Source: Leucobacter zeae (GTDB lineage Bacteria > Actinomycetota > Actinomycetes > Actinomycetales > Microbacteriaceae). Taken from it: a DNA stretch of 64,000 bases. The translations under genes were made by a program, and so were the position numbers. The stretch is from contig NZ_QYAB01000002.1 in the NCBI RefSeq assembly GCF_016758175.1, forward strand, positions 356,799 through 420,798, given 5' to 3'. Under the pieces are notes generated by a model that saw nothing but the letters and a program-made list of their open reading frames with translations, ran no database searches and had not been told where the DNA came from. Every line of letters starts with the position of its first letter. Within the stretch, counting starts at the first letter, position 1. Shown one piece after another: positions 41,508 through 50,564 of the stretch.

Positions 41508-42422
41508 CTAGACCAGGCCGTTCTGCTTCAGCCAGGCCTGCGCGATCTCGGCGGGCTGCTGCTTGTCGACGGTGCTCTGCACGTTGAGCGAGACGAGCTC
41601 CTCGGTGGTGAGTTTCGCGCTGATCGGGTTGATGACGTCCGCAATGTCGTCGGCGATCGACGCGTTCGCGATCGGCACGACGTTCGAGGAGAGGATCAGG
41701 TGCTTCGGATCCTCGAGGGCGACGAGGTCGCCGGTCTCGAACGCAGGATCTGCGGAGTAGATGTCGGCGACCTGCACGGTGCCCGCTCGCAGGGCCTCGA
41801 GCGTCGTGGGACCCGTCGCGGAGAAGGCGAGCTTCGCACCGTATTCGGCTTCCGCCGCGGCGGGGCCGTACGGGCGCTTCTCGAGTTCGGGCGCGCCGCC
41901 GAGGGTGAGCTGCTCGTCGACGCCGGAGAGGTCCGCGATCGTCGCGAGGTCGTGCTCCTCCGCGAACTCCTTCGTGACCGTGTAGGTGTCCTGGTCGGCG
42001 GCCTCGGCGTAGTCGAGGGCGACGAGGCCGTCCGGAAGCGCATCCTGCAGTTCGGCGTAGACGTCCTCGGGGCTCGTCGAGGACGCCTCTCCCGCCACGT
42101 ACTCGAGCAGGTTGCCCGTGTACTCGGGGAAGAGCGTGATCGCTCCCGACTCCACGTCGGGCATGTAGGCGTCCCGCTGTCCGATGTTGAACTTGCGCTC
42201 CACCTCGACGCCGTCGTTCTCGAGCGCCTGCGCGTAGATCTCGGCGATGATCTCGTTCGAGTAGTAGGCCTGCGAACCGACCACGACAGTGCCGGCCGAC
42301 GCCTCGTTCGCGGGCTTCGACGGCTCGGCGAGCGGGTCGGAGGAGCCGCAGGCGCTGAGCGCGAGCGCCAGGGACGCTGCGGCGCCGACGGCGGCGAGAC
42401 GGGTGATGCGAGCGGTGAACAT
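41508..42422 (-). CDS. Glycine betaine/choline ABC transporter substrate-binding lipoprotein
   Basis: A 304-residue OpuAC/ProX-type binding protein. The signal peptide ends in lipobox LALSAC with the lipidated Cys at 25. Mature motifs are VGSQAYYSNEIIAEIYAQAL, FPEYTGNLLEYV and LTTEELVSLN, as in OpuBC/OsmF proteins that bind compatible solutes. Last gene of a four-gene operon (ATPase, permease, permease, binding protein); 114 bases separate it from the second permease, so its expression may be partly independent. Confidence 0.93.
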   Translation of the reverse strand: MFTARITRLAAVGAAASLALALSACGSSDPLAEPSKPANEASAGTVVVGSQAYYSNEIIAEIYAQALENDGVEVERKFNIGQRDAYMPDVESGAITLFPEYTGNLLEYVAGEASSTSPEDVYAELQDALPDGLVALDYAEAADQDTYTVTKEFAEEHDLATIADLSGVDEQLTLGGAPELEKRPYGPAAAEAEYGAKLAFSATGPTTLEALRAGTVQVADIYSADPAFETGDLVALEDPKHLILSSNVVPIANASIADDIADVINPISAKLTTEELVSLNVQSTVDKQQPAEIAQAWLKQNGLV

Positions 42423-42536
42423 GGTGTTTCCTCTCCTGATGCTGCTGGTCGGTTCGTGATGCTGCTGGAAGGTGCGAAGGTGCGACGGTGGTGGGTGCTG
42501 CGGCGCTGCCGGCCGGCCGGGGCCGGGACCTCTGAC

Positions 42537-43259
42537 TCAGCCCGGCGCAGCCCGGAGCGCCGGACTGCGTGATGCACCGGGCGTCTCGGCCGCGGCGCGC
42601 ACCCCGGCGGGCACGGCGGCGCGCTGCGCGGCGGCGAACAGCAGGTCGACGGCGAGTGCGAGCAGCGCGACGAGCACCGCCCCCGCGAGCACCTGGTCGA
42701 AGCTGCGCAGCTGGATCCCCTGGATGATCGGGTACCCGAGCCCGCCGAGGTTGACGTAAGCGGCGATCGTCACGGTCGCGATCACCTGCAGCGTCGCCGC
42801 GCGCAGGCCGCCGATCAGCAGGGGCAGGCCGAGACGGAACTCGACCCGCCAGAAGACCTGCCACTCCGTCATGCCGGTGGCGCGCGCCGCGTCGACGACT
42901 CGGCGGTCGACGGCCTCGACGCCGGTGTAGGCGCCTGCGAGCAGCGACGGGATCGCGAGCAGCACGAACGTCACGAGTGCTGCCGCAGGCACGTGGAGGA
43001 CTCCGAAGAGCAGCACGAGCAGGATCAGCAGGCCGAACGACGGGATCGCGCGGGCCGCGCCTGACACGGCGACGGCGACCTCCCTGCCGCGGCCCGTGTG
43101 CCCGATGAGCCACCCTGCGGGCAGCGCGATGAGGGCCGCCACCAGCACGGACGCCGCGGTGTAGCGGAGGTGCTGGCCGAGCAGCGCCGGCAGCGCGTAC
43201 GCGCCCGTCCACTGCTCGGGGGCGAGCAACCAGTCGAGGGCGTCGGCGAAGAGGCTCAT
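42537..43259 (-). CDS. Osmoprotectant ABC transporter permease (second)
   Basis: A 240-residue inner-membrane subunit with five to six helices. The coupling-loop (EAA) segment is VDAARATGMTEWQVFWRVEFRLGLPLLIGG. Start at 43259 overlaps the stop of the preceding permease by 4 bases (ATGA). Open frame continues upstream but that is antisense-free low-quality sequence inside the other permease. Together with the neighbouring permease it forms the heterodimeric channel. Confidence 0.92.
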   Translation of the reverse strand: MSLFADALDWLLAPEQWTGAYALPALLGQHLRYTAASVLVAALIALPAGWLIGHTGRGREVAVAVSGAARAIPSFGLLILLVLLFGVLHVPAAALVTFVLLAIPSLLAGAYTGVEAVDRRVVDAARATGMTEWQVFWRVEFRLGLPLLIGGLRAATLQVIATVTIAAYVNLGGLGYPIIQGIQLRSFDQVLAGAVLVALLALAVDLLFAAAQRAAVPAGVRAAAETPGASRSPALRAAPG

Positions 43260-43963
43260 GCTGGCGCCCCTCCCGGCGATCCGAGCGCAATCTGCTGCGC
43301 AGAGCTCCGGCGCCGCCCCGACGTCGCGGCGCCTTCGCGCTGCCACGGCATGAGCAGCCTCCCGAGGAGCACGAGCGCGAAGTCGACGAGCAGCGCGAGC
43401 GCGACGGTGGCGACGACGCCGGCGAAGACCTCCTCGATGAGGCGTCGGTCGAGGCCGTTCGTGAACAGGTAGCCGAGGTTGTTCACCCCGATGAGGGTGC
43501 CGACCGTGGCGAGCGCGATCGTGCTGACCGCGGCGACCCGCACGCCCGCGAGGATCACGGGGCCCGCGAGCGGCAGCTCGACGGCCCAGAACCGGCGAGC
43601 AGATCCGTACCCCGTCGCGGTCGCCGAGCGCAGCACATCGGCCTCGACCGAGTCGAGCCCGTCGGCGACGGAGCGCACGAGGATCGCCACGGCGTAGATC
43701 ACGAGTGCGACGACGAGATTCGTCTCGCTGATGGCGGAGTAGCCGAGCAGCGCGGGGAGCAGCATCAGCAGGGCGAGCGACGGGATCGTGTAGAGCAGCC
43801 CGGTGAGCACGATGAGCGGTCCGCGGACGAGCCGGTAGCGCCAGGCCACGCGACCGAGCGGGAGTGCGACGAGGAAGCCGATCGCGAGGGCGACGGCGCT
43901 CTGCCGCAGGTGGACCGCGGCGAGCTCCAGGATCATTCCGAGGTTCTCGGAGATCCACGTCAT
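43256..43963 (-). CDS. Osmoprotectant ABC transporter permease (first)
   Basis: A 235-residue permease with about five helices, including LIVLTGLLYTIPSLALLMLL and the loop VLRSATATGYGSARRFWAVE, LPLAGPVILAGVRVA. It resembles OpuCB/OsmW. Its start overlaps the ATPase stop by 4 bases, and its own stop overlaps the next permease. The C-terminal tail is Arg/Ser-rich. Confidence 0.92.
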   Translation of the reverse strand: MTWISENLGMILELAAVHLRQSAVALAIGFLVALPLGRVAWRYRLVRGPLIVLTGLLYTIPSLALLMLLPALLGYSAISETNLVVALVIYAVAILVRSVADGLDSVEADVLRSATATGYGSARRFWAVELPLAGPVILAGVRVAAVSTIALATVGTLIGVNNLGYLFTNGLDRRLIEEVFAGVVATVALALLVDFALVLLGRLLMPWQREGAATSGRRRSSAQQIALGSPGGAPA

Positions 43964-44853
43964 GCGCGCCGCCCGATCGTCTCGGGGGCGTCGAGATCGG
44001 GTCGTGCCCCGGCCGAGACCGGCGTCCGCTCGTCGTCGAGGGTGCCCTGCACCCGACCGTCAGCGTCTACGACGACGGTGCCGTGCGGCGTCTGCCGCAG
44101 ACGCAGCGAGCGCTTGCCGCGATCCGCACCGATGAACGCCGAGACGAAGCCGTCCTCCGGATGCTCGAGGATCTCCTGAGGCGTGCCCTGCTGCACGATC
44201 CGCGCGCCGGCATCGAGGATCACGATCCGGTCGCCGAGCAGCAGGGCCTCGTCGACGTCGTGCGTGACGAACACGACGGTCTTGCCGAGATCCCGCTGCA
44301 GTCGCAGCAGCTCCTGCTGCAGTTCGGCGCGCACGATCGGGTCGACCGCGCCGAACGGCTCGTCCATGAGCAGGATGTTGGGGTCGGCCGCGAGGCCGCG
44401 GGCCACGCCGACGCGCTGCTGCTGACCGCCCGAGAGCTGGCTCGGGTAGCGGCCCGCGAGCGCGCGGTCGAGCCCGACCGTGTCGAGCAGCTCGAGCCCG
44501 CGCGCCCGAGCGGTGCCGCGCGGCGTCCCGTTCAGCCGCAGCACGGTGGTCACGTTGTCGAGCACGGTGAAGTGCGGCATGAGACCCGAGTTCTGCATGA
44601 CGTACCCGATGCTGCGGCGCAGCGAGACCGGATCCCGCTCCATCACGCTCGTGCCGTCGATCTCGACGGCGCCCGACGTCGGGTCCACCATGCGATTGAT
44701 CATGCGGAGCAGCGTGGTCTTGCCGGAGCCCGATGAGCCGACGAGCACGGTCGTGCGCCGCGGCGGGATGGTCAGGTTGAACCCGTCGACCGCGGTCGTG
44801 CCGTCGGGGAACGTCTTCACGACGTCGCGGAACTCGATCATGGCCTCGACCAT
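43960..44853 (-). CDS. Osmoprotectant ABC transporter ATP-binding protein
   Basis: A 297-residue ATPase of the OpuCA/ProV type. Walker A is VGSSGSGKTT near 32-41, the signature LSGGQQQRVGVARGL near 138, Walker B LLMDEPFGAVDP near 159, and the switch His in VTHDVDEA. A short C-terminal region of about 60 residues is shorter than the tandem CBS domains of OpuCA, so nucleotide/ionic sensing may be absent. The start at 44853 is chosen because GGAGG lies 8 bases upstream; starts at 44871 and 44841 also exist. Confidence 0.93.
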   Translation of the reverse strand: MVEAMIEFRDVVKTFPDGTTAVDGFNLTIPPRRTTVLVGSSGSGKTTLLRMINRMVDPTSGAVEIDGTSVMERDPVSLRRSIGYVMQNSGLMPHFTVLDNVTTVLRLNGTPRGTARARGLELLDTVGLDRALAGRYPSQLSGGQQQRVGVARGLAADPNILLMDEPFGAVDPIVRAELQQELLRLQRDLGKTVVFVTHDVDEALLLGDRIVILDAGARIVQQGTPQEILEHPEDGFVSAFIGADRGKRSLRLRQTPHGTVVVDADGRVQGTLDDERTPVSAGARPDLDAPETIGRRA

Positions 44854-44890
44854 ATGCGATGCCTCCGACATGCACGAGGGGCTTGCGCGC

Positions 44891-46360
44891 TCACGCCGAG
44901 TCCCGGCCGTCCGCCTCGAGCAGGCGCAACCAGACCTCGCTCATGGTTGGGTACGCGGGCACGGCGTGCCACAGTCGTGCGAGCGGCACCTCGCCCACCA
45001 CGGCGACGGTCGCGGCGTGGATGAGCTCGGCCACGTCCTCGCCGACGAGGGTCGCGCCGAGCAGCACGTCCCGCTCGGCGTCGATCACGATCCTGCCTCG
45101 GCCCCGATAGCCGTCCGCGTGGAGGGACGCCCCTGCGACCGAGGAGAACGCCGCGTCGGCGACGCGCACCGTTCGACCAGACTCCCGTGCGGCCCGCTCC
45201 GTGAGGCCGACCGCCGCGACCTCGGGGGAGGAGAACACGACCTGCGGCACCGCGGCACGATCCGCCGACGCGGCGTGCCGCCCCCAGGCGGCGTCGTCGA
45301 CCGGACCCCCGGACGCGCGAGCGGCGATGATGTCACCCGCGGCACGCGCCTCGTACTTGCCCTGGTGCGTGAGCGGCGCGCGCCCGGCGACGTCGCCGAC
45401 GGCGTAGAGCCAGTCGGTGCCCGGCACGCGCAGCGTGTCGTCGGTCGGGATCGGCCGACCCGGTGCGAACTCGGAGGCAGGCGCGCCCCGGTCGGTGCCG
45501 CCGTCTCCGCCCGGGCCGATCCCGATGCTCTCGAGCCCGATCCCGGCGCTTCGCGGGATGCGTCCGGTCGCCACGAGCACCTCCGATGCCCGGACATCGC
45601 CGTCCGCCGTGCGGACCGTTACACCCGATGCGTCGCGCTCGACGCCGCGAATGTCGGAGCCGAGGCGCACGTCGACGCCGAGCGCGCGCAGACCGTCGGC
45701 CACGGCCTCGCCGGCGAAGGACTCGAAGCCGCCGAGCAGCCCGCTCCTGGCGAGCACCGCGACGCGCGAACCGAGGGCGGCGAAGGCCGTCGCCAGCTCC
45801 ACCGCGACCACTCCGCCGCCGATCACCGCGAGCGACTCGGGCACCTCCCGCGCGCTCGTGGCCTCCCGGCTCGTCCACGGCTCGGCTGCGCGGAGGCCGG
45901 GAACGGGCGGGATCGCCGCGTCCGAACCGGTGCAGATCGCAACCGCGTGGCGCGCGTGCAGCACGCGCTCGCGGCCGTCGGCATCGGTGACGACCACGCG
46001 GCGCTCGCCGTCGACGCGTCCGTGCCCCCGCACCAGGTCGACGCCCGCTCCCCGCAGCCAGTCGGCCTGGCCGGCATCGTCCCAGTCGCTCGCGAAGGCG
46101 TCGCGCCGAGCGAGCACGGCCGCGACGTCCAGTTCGCCTGAGACGGCCTCCGCGCTGCCCGGCACGGCTCGGGCCGCGCGGAGCGCCTGCCCGGAGCGCA
46201 GGAGCGCCTTCGACGGCATGCACGCCCAGTACGAGCACTCGCCGCCCACGAGCTCGCGTTCGACGATCAGCGCCGTGAGCCCGCCGCGCACGGCGCGGTC
46301 CGCCACGTTCTCGCCCACCGGGCCGGCGCCCAGCACGATCAGGTCGTACGTATCGGTCAT
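44891..46360 (-). CDS. NAD(P)/FAD disulfide reductase-like flavoprotein
   Basis: A 489-residue class-I flavoprotein disulfide reductase relative. FAD motif GAGPVG at 11-16; the redox disulfide is C42-S-Y-W-A-C47 in [13 protein letters not shown], keeping the C-x4-C spacing but not the usual GGTCLNVGC sequence. NAD motif [15 protein letters not shown] near 180; [20 protein letters not shown] is the second FAD motif. The C-terminal H-x-H-P-T-x-S-E active motif reads [10 protein letters not shown], so the catalytic base His appears replaced by Tyr. It is therefore unlikely to be a classical lipoamide or mercuric reductase; a quinone reductase role as for LpdA is possible. Confidence 0.9.
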   Translation of the reverse strand: MTDTYDLIVLGAGPVGENVADRAVRGGLTALIVERELVGGECSYWACMPSKALLRSGQALRAARAVPGSAEAVSGELDVAAVLARRDAFASDWDDAGQADWLRGAGVDLVRGHGRVDGERRVVVTDADGRERVLHARHAVAICTGSDAAIPPVPGLRAAEPWTSREATSAREVPESLAVIGGGVVAVELATAFAALGSRVAVLARSGLLGGFESFAGEAVADGLRALGVDVRLGSDIRGVERDASGVTVRTADGDVRASEVLVATGRIPRSAGIGLESIGIGPGGDGGTDRGAPASEFAPGRPIPTDDTLRVPGTDWLYAVGDVAGRAPLTHQGKYEARAAGDIIAARASGGPVDDAAWGRHAASADRAAVPQVVFSSPEVAAVGLTERAARESGRTVRVADAAFSSVAGASLHADGYRGRGRIVIDAERDVLLGATLVGEDVAELIHAATVAVVGEVPLARLWHAVPAYPTMSEVWLRLLEADGRDSA

Positions 46361-46538
46361 CCTGCGCTCCCTCGTCGGTGCTGCCCGGCGCGGTCGGAGC
46401 CCGGAGGAGCGGCCGCGGCGGATCGTGCCCTCCACACTGGCACTCCAGCCTGAGCGCGCGGCAGGAATCCCGAGAACAGCGGCTACCCTGGAGCGGACCG
46501 GATGCCGACGCACGGCTCCGCCGAGAAGGGCACGGGCC

Positions 46539-47081
46539 ATGACCAGACGTCACGCGGTCGTCGAGACATCGCTCGGCGAGCTCCTGCTGGTCGCTGACCA
46601 CGATGGGGCGGTCGCCGACCCCGGGCTCCGGGACGCGCTCTGCGGCATCTACTTCCCCGGGCACTGGTATCCGCCCGATCCGGACTCGACCGGGAACCGC
46701 GTGGCAGCGGGGGAGGATCGGCTGTTCCTGGCCGTCGGGATGCAGCTCGCGGAGTACCTCGCGGGGGACCGGCGCGATTTCGACCTGCCCGTGCGCACGA
46801 GCGGCGACGCGTTCTCGGAGCAGGTGTGGGCGCTGCTGCGCGAGATCCCGTATGGCGAGACGACGACGTACGGCGCGCTCGCCGTCGCGCTCGGCAACCG
46901 CAACCTCGCCCAGCGGGTCGGCCAGTGCGTGGGGCGCAACCCCGTGAGCATCGTGATCCCGTGCCACCGGGTGGTCGGCGCAGACGGCTCGCTCACGGGC
47001 TTCGCCGGAGGGCTCGAGCGCAAGCGGAAGCTTCTGGAGCTCGAGGAGCCGGAAGCAGTCTCCGCGTCCCGGCTGTTCTGA
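46539..47081 (+). CDS. ogt: Methylated-DNA-[protein]-cysteine S-methyltransferase
   Basis: Suicide repair protein that removes O6-alkyl groups from guanine, 180 residues. The acceptor Cys142 lies in IVIPCHRVVGADG; the DNA-binding helix and arginine-finger region VWALLREIPYGETTTYGALA and NRNLAQRVGQCVGRNP are intact. The N-terminal domain includes an unusual GHWYPPDPDSTGN segment. ATG at 46539 overlaps nothing; divergent from the flavoprotein gene. Confidence 0.95.
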   Translation: MTRRHAVVETSLGELLLVADHDGAVADPGLRDALCGIYFPGHWYPPDPDSTGNRVAAGEDRLFLAVGMQLAEYLAGDRRDFDLPVRTSGDAFSEQVWALLREIPYGETTTYGALAVALGNRNLAQRVGQCVGRNPVSIVIPCHRVVGADGSLTGFAGGLERKRKLLELEEPEAVSASRLF

Positions 47082-47190
47082 TCGGCGCGGTCCCGTCCTG
47101 CGGCGGCGGGTCCGCGGATCAGACCCAGGTGCCACCCGGTTCATACTCCGGGCGGACGCGCGAGGCGAGGAGGACGACGAAGCTGGAAGC

Positions 47191-47376
47191 ATGGCACACA
47201 CGCAGACTCTCACGCAGCCCGCTCCCTTCATCGCTCTCGCGCTGATCCTCGCGTGCGGTCTCGCCGCGATCGCGGCTCTCGGCGTCTCCCTGCTCATCGG
47301 CGGATCGCTCCAGTCGCTGCCCATGACGCAGGCTCCGGCGCCGCACGCCGTGCAGACGTCCGTCCCCGCGCAGTAA
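47191..47376 (+). CDS. Small putative membrane protein
   Basis: A 61-residue ORF with one strong helix (about 13-38, FIALALILACGLAAIAALGV) and a Pro/Ala/Ser-rich polar tail. GGAAG precedes the ATG. No homology is recognised. Expression is uncertain, but the sequence is not a shadow of another gene and the segment has membrane-protein codon patterns. Confidence 0.5.
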   Translation: MAHTQTLTQPAPFIALALILACGLAAIAALGVSLLIGGSLQSLPMTQAPAPHAVQTSVPAQ

Positions 47377-47408
47377 GCGCGCCGCTCGCGCCCCGCCGCC
47401 GTCGCATG

Positions 47409-47441
47409 CGCGCACTGCCCGCGCACTGCCCGCGCACTGCC
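47409..47441. repeat. 11-bp tandem repeat
   Basis: CGCGCACTGCC occurs three times without interruption, directly before the large palindrome at 47444. Confidence 0.85.
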
Positions 47442-47443
47442 CG

Positions 47444-47527
47444 CGTGCTTCGGTCGGGGATCCGGCTTCGGTGAGACCGAATCGCGACTCGGGGCCTGAC
47501 GGACGCCGGATCCCCGACCGAAGCACG
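47444..47527. repeat. Palindrome with 23-bp arms
   Basis: Arms 47444-47466 and 47505-47527 are exact complements (CGTGCTTCGGTCGGGGATCC and onward). The 38-base centre contains a second small hairpin TTCGGT/ACCGAA. It belongs to neither of the other palindrome families in the window. Could terminate the small gene upstream; the GDPD gene starts 56 bases later. Confidence 0.88.
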
Positions 47528-47582
47528 GCCCATCGCCGCGCCACCGCGCGATCCCGCCGCCGGGATCCGCTACGGTGATGAC

Positions 47583-48386
47583 ATGATCGCGCCGCGGCAC
47601 CCGTACTTCGCGAGCGCGGGGCGCCCGCGGATCCTCGCGCACCGCGGTCTCGTGCCTCCCGAGCTGGTTGCGGCCGGAATCGCGGAGAACACGCGGGCCG
47701 CGCTCGCCGCCGCGGTCGCCGCCGGCGCGGAATACCTGGAGACGGACTGCCACCTGACCGGCGACGGGCGCGTCGTGCTGTTCCACGACGCCGACCTCGT
47801 GCGCGTCGCCGGCGATCCCCGCGCCGTCGCGGACATCTCCTACGCCGAGCTGACCCGGGTCCTCGAGGGTCGCGGGGGAGCGCTGACGCTCGAAGACGCG
47901 CTCGCCGCGTTCCCCGACTCCCGCTTCAACATCGATGTGAAGGCGGCGGCCGTCGCCGAGCCGCTCGGGCGCATCGTCGCACCGCACGGCCATCGCGTGC
48001 TGCTGACCGGCTTCGACGATGCCCTCCGCGACCGGGCTCTGGCCACGGCGGCGGACGAGATCGATGCCGGCAACGGCACCGTGCTCCCCGCGGCGTCGCC
48101 GGGGCAGCGCGGGATCGTCCGCGCGCTGCTCGCCTCGTGGTCGGGATCGCGCCGAGCCGCCGCGCGGGCGCTCGCCGGCTTCGACGCGCTGCAGATCCCC
48201 GAACGGCACGGGCCCGTGCGCGTGCTCAGTCGGCGGCTGCTCGACGCCGCGCACGCGAACGGCGTCGAGGTGCACGTCTGGACGGTCAACGACCCCGAGC
48301 GCATGCGCCGACTCGTCGCGAGCGGCGTCGACGGGATCGTCACGGATCGCGCCGACGTCGCGCTCGCGGCGCTCCGGCCGCAGTAG
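47583..48386 (+). CDS. Glycerophosphodiester phosphodiesterase
   Basis: A 267-residue TIM-barrel GDPD that hydrolyses glycerophosphodiesters to sn-glycerol-3-phosphate. Catalytic His in ILAHRGLVPPE, IAENTRAALAAAVAAGAEYLETDCHLTGDGRVV (in two parts) gives the metal-binding Glu/Asp and VLFHDADL the second catalytic His. C-terminal VWTVNDPERMRRLVASGVDG is diagnostic. No signal peptide, so cytosolic. A short CCGGTC/GACCGG hairpin follows at 48394-48409. Confidence 0.95.
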   Translation: MIAPRHPYFASAGRPRILAHRGLVPPELVAAGIAENTRAALAAAVAAGAEYLETDCHLTGDGRVVLFHDADLVRVAGDPRAVADISYAELTRVLEGRGGALTLEDALAAFPDSRFNIDVKAAAVAEPLGRIVAPHGHRVLLTGFDDALRDRALATAADEIDAGNGTVLPAASPGQRGIVRALLASWSGSRRAAARALAGFDALQIPERHGPVRVLSRRLLDAAHANGVEVHVWTVNDPERMRRLVASGVDGIVTDRADVALAALRPQ

Positions 48387-48618
48387 GCGGTGCCCGGTCC
48401 GGAGACCGGCGCTCGTCGGGTGCTCGTCCGGTGCGCAGGTCCGACGCCGGGGCGGCTCCTCGCGCGGAGCGGGCCTCCCTGGCGATGAGGAGCAGCGTGT
48501 GCTGCGGACCCCCGAGCCGGCTGTGCACGGAGTGCGAACGGAACACCCGGTGCGACGCACGAACGGGGAACTTCGGCGAATCCGCACAGCGGTTCGGCCG
48601 CCCGGCCCGAGTGTGGAT

Positions 48619-49569
48619 ATGCTCTGGATTGTGAACCCGAATGGTGAATCCGCAGGAGTCGACGTCGATCCGGATGTCGCCGGTGCCGCATCGCGGCAGC
48701 CGGAGCCCGTCCGAGCGCCGGAGGCCGAACGTCCCACTGGCGCCGAGCACCCCGCGGACTCCGACCCGTCGACGGGCTCGATCGAGCGCCCGGCGACCGG
48801 ACCGCTCTCGATCCTGTTCGGTCCCATGCAGGACGGGATCATGGTGCCCCGCGGCTTCGTCGTCGGAGGGCTCGCCGCCATCGGCGCCCTCGTGATCGTC
48901 GTGCTCGGACTGCTCATCGCGCTGCTCTTCGCGAGCTTCGACGGGGGAGGCGGTGATGCGGACGCCTCGAAGCCCGAGGACACTGCCGCCGAGAAGCCGG
49001 TCGACCCGTCGCCCGAACCGGACCCGGGAACCGAGACGGCCGACGGCACCGCCGACGGGACCGAGGACGATCCGGGGACCGTCGCGCTCCGCGAGCCGTT
49101 CACCATCGGCAACGTGACGCTCTCGGTGAGCTCGATCGAGCCCGTCAATCTCGTCTCGACCAACGACGGAGGCACGCTCTCACCCGAGCCGGGCAAGCAG
49201 CTCTACCTGCTGAAGACCGCCTACGTGAATTCGACCAACCAGGTCGACCTCTCGTGCGGCGACCCCGAGGTGGAGCTGAAGATGCTCGACGCCGACGGCG
49301 GGGAGATCGAGCAGACGCCGGGCCTCGAACTCGTTCCGGGCAACCTCGGGTGCGGTCAGTTCGTGTTCCCGACGACCCCGCGCGAGTGGAACCTCGTCTT
49401 CGAGGGGGACGCCGACGCCCCTCCGGCCGAGCTCTTCGTCACCGCCTCGGCGGGGGCCGCTGCCAACGCCGGTGCGGCGACCGACCCGGCCGCTGCCGCG
49501 GATCCCGCCGCGGGGCCGGACGCCGAGTCCGCACCCAGCACCGACCCGGTCACCGTCGAGCTCGGGTAG
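48619..49569 (+). CDS. Membrane-anchored protein with DUF4352-like domain
   Basis: A 316-residue protein: Pro/Glu-rich cytosolic region (1-75), one transmembrane helix (about 82-104, VGGLAAIGALVIVVLGLLIA), an acidic Asp/Thr/Gly linker, then an extracellular beta-rich domain (about 150-270). ALREPFTIGNVTLSVSSIEP and GKQLYLLKTAYVNSTNQVD fit DUF4352/immunoglobulin-like telomeric-repeat folds. A conserved Cys pair (SCGDPEV and LGCGQF) may form a disulfide. The Ala-rich tail (AATDPAAAADPAAGPDAES) is low-complexity. Function unknown. Confidence 0.8.
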   Translation: MLWIVNPNGESAGVDVDPDVAGAASRQPEPVRAPEAERPTGAEHPADSDPSTGSIERPATGPLSILFGPMQDGIMVPRGFVVGGLAAIGALVIVVLGLLIALLFASFDGGGGDADASKPEDTAAEKPVDPSPEPDPGTETADGTADGTEDDPGTVALREPFTIGNVTLSVSSIEPVNLVSTNDGGTLSPEPGKQLYLLKTAYVNSTNQVDLSCGDPEVELKMLDADGGEIEQTPGLELVPGNLGCGQFVFPTTPREWNLVFEGDADAPPAELFVTASAGAAANAGAATDPAAAADPAAGPDAESAPSTDPVTVELG

Positions 49570-49578
49570 CCGACCCGA

Positions 49579-50307
49579 TCAGTCGCGGTTGGGCGACGGG
49601 CTGTTGATCGACACGGTGAGGTGCGTCACCACGTGCTGGACGGTCTCGCCGACGCCGATCCACGCATTCGCCGCGGTCCGCAGCACGGCGGCGAGATCGC
49701 CGTCGAGCCGCGTCGCATAGTGATCAGAGCCCGAGTACACGCCGGCGGACTTCGCCTGCTCGATCGCGAGATAGATCGGGGTCATGTGATCCCGAGTCGT
49801 GCCGGAGCCCGCGCCGGAGCCGGCACCGGCATCGGCGTCGACCAGGGGATCGAGCAGCGGATACAGCGACCAATGGGCGCGAGCGCGCACCCCGGTGTCC
49901 GGCAGCGCGATCGGATCGGCTCCGAGCGCAGGCACGCCCTCCGGCAGTGCGCACTGCAGCTCTCCCGGGCAGCCGCGCGAGAGCAGGATCGCAGCGGAGA
50001 GGTGCGCCCCGCTGCGCGCCGCAGCCGCGATCACGTCGGTGATGAACTCCAGGATGCGGTGCTCCGAGCCGGTCACGAACGTCGAGATGTCGTTGGTCTC
50101 GACGGAGAGGCCGGAGGAATCCGCCTCCGAGAGCGCGCCCAGGATGATGCGCACGTAGTCGGAATCGTAGACGGAGAGGGTGAATCGGGCCCCGACGCCG
50201 TACTGCTGCGGCGTCATGATGAGGGACCGGTCGGCGGCGGATCCTGCGGGCGGGACGGGCCCTCCGGCTGCGGGAGCTGCGGGCGCGGGCATCGGCTCTG
50301 AAGTCAC
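49579..50307 (-). CDS. ykoF: YkoF-type thiamine/hydroxymethylpyrimidine-binding protein
   Basis: A 242-residue protein with two tandem YkoF-like ferredoxin folds. QQYGVGARFTLSVYDSDYVR, ILGAL and VETNDISTFVTG mark the first (about 33-125); TPIYLAIEQAKSAGVYSGSDHYATRLDG and WIGVGETVQHVVTHLTVSI the second. B. subtilis YkoF binds thiamine or HMP and accompanies the YkoEDC transporter. Here it is divergent from a TPP riboswitch and an HMP-type importer. The Ala/Pro-rich N-terminus is disordered. An intracellular carrier or buffer role is inferred. Confidence 0.88.
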   Translation of the reverse strand: MTSEPMPAPAAPAAGGPVPPAGSAADRSLIMTPQQYGVGARFTLSVYDSDYVRIILGALSEADSSGLSVETNDISTFVTGSEHRILEFITDVIAAAARSGAHLSAAILLSRGCPGELQCALPEGVPALGADPIALPDTGVRARAHWSLYPLLDPLVDADAGAGSGAGSGTTRDHMTPIYLAIEQAKSAGVYSGSDHYATRLDGDLAAVLRTAANAWIGVGETVQHVVTHLTVSINSPSPNRD

Positions 50308-50428
50308 GCCCCCACCCTAGGCGATCGGGGCGCGTGCCGCGCAACCTCGGACCGCGCGGCTCCCCGGTCCGCGCGACACCCTGGACCGCGCGTCCCGCGC
50401 CGGGCGCGCGGACCGGCTAGCATGAGGA

Positions 50429-50519
50429 CCACACGGGAGTCCGGTAGGCCGGGCTGAGAGGAAAGTACTCAACTTTCGACCGTCGAACCTGATCTGGATC
50501 ATGCCAGCGCAGGGAGACA
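50429..50519 (+). ncRNA. TPP riboswitch (THI element)
   Basis: Hallmarks in order: GGGCTGAGAGGAAA (CTGAGA at 50454-50459), then CGAACCTGATCTGGATCATG, then CCAGCGCAGGGAGAC; the 5' closing part is CACGGGAGTCC. This is a full THI box with P1-P5 pieces. The importer ATG is 45 bases after it. TPP binding is expected to lower expression of the transporter genes; the mechanism (translation or transcription) is not clear from the expression platform. Confidence 0.97.
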
Positions 50520-50564
50520 CTCTACGAACCCGTGCCCCCACATCCACGGAAAGGGCACGCTTTC

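Noticed and set aside
45333-49196. 1287-codon minus-strand ORF
   Set aside because: It runs antisense or out of frame through the flavoprotein, ogt, GDPD and DUF4352-like genes; composition is Arg/Ser/Pro-rich and no motif is present. Long open shadows are normal at 70 percent GC.
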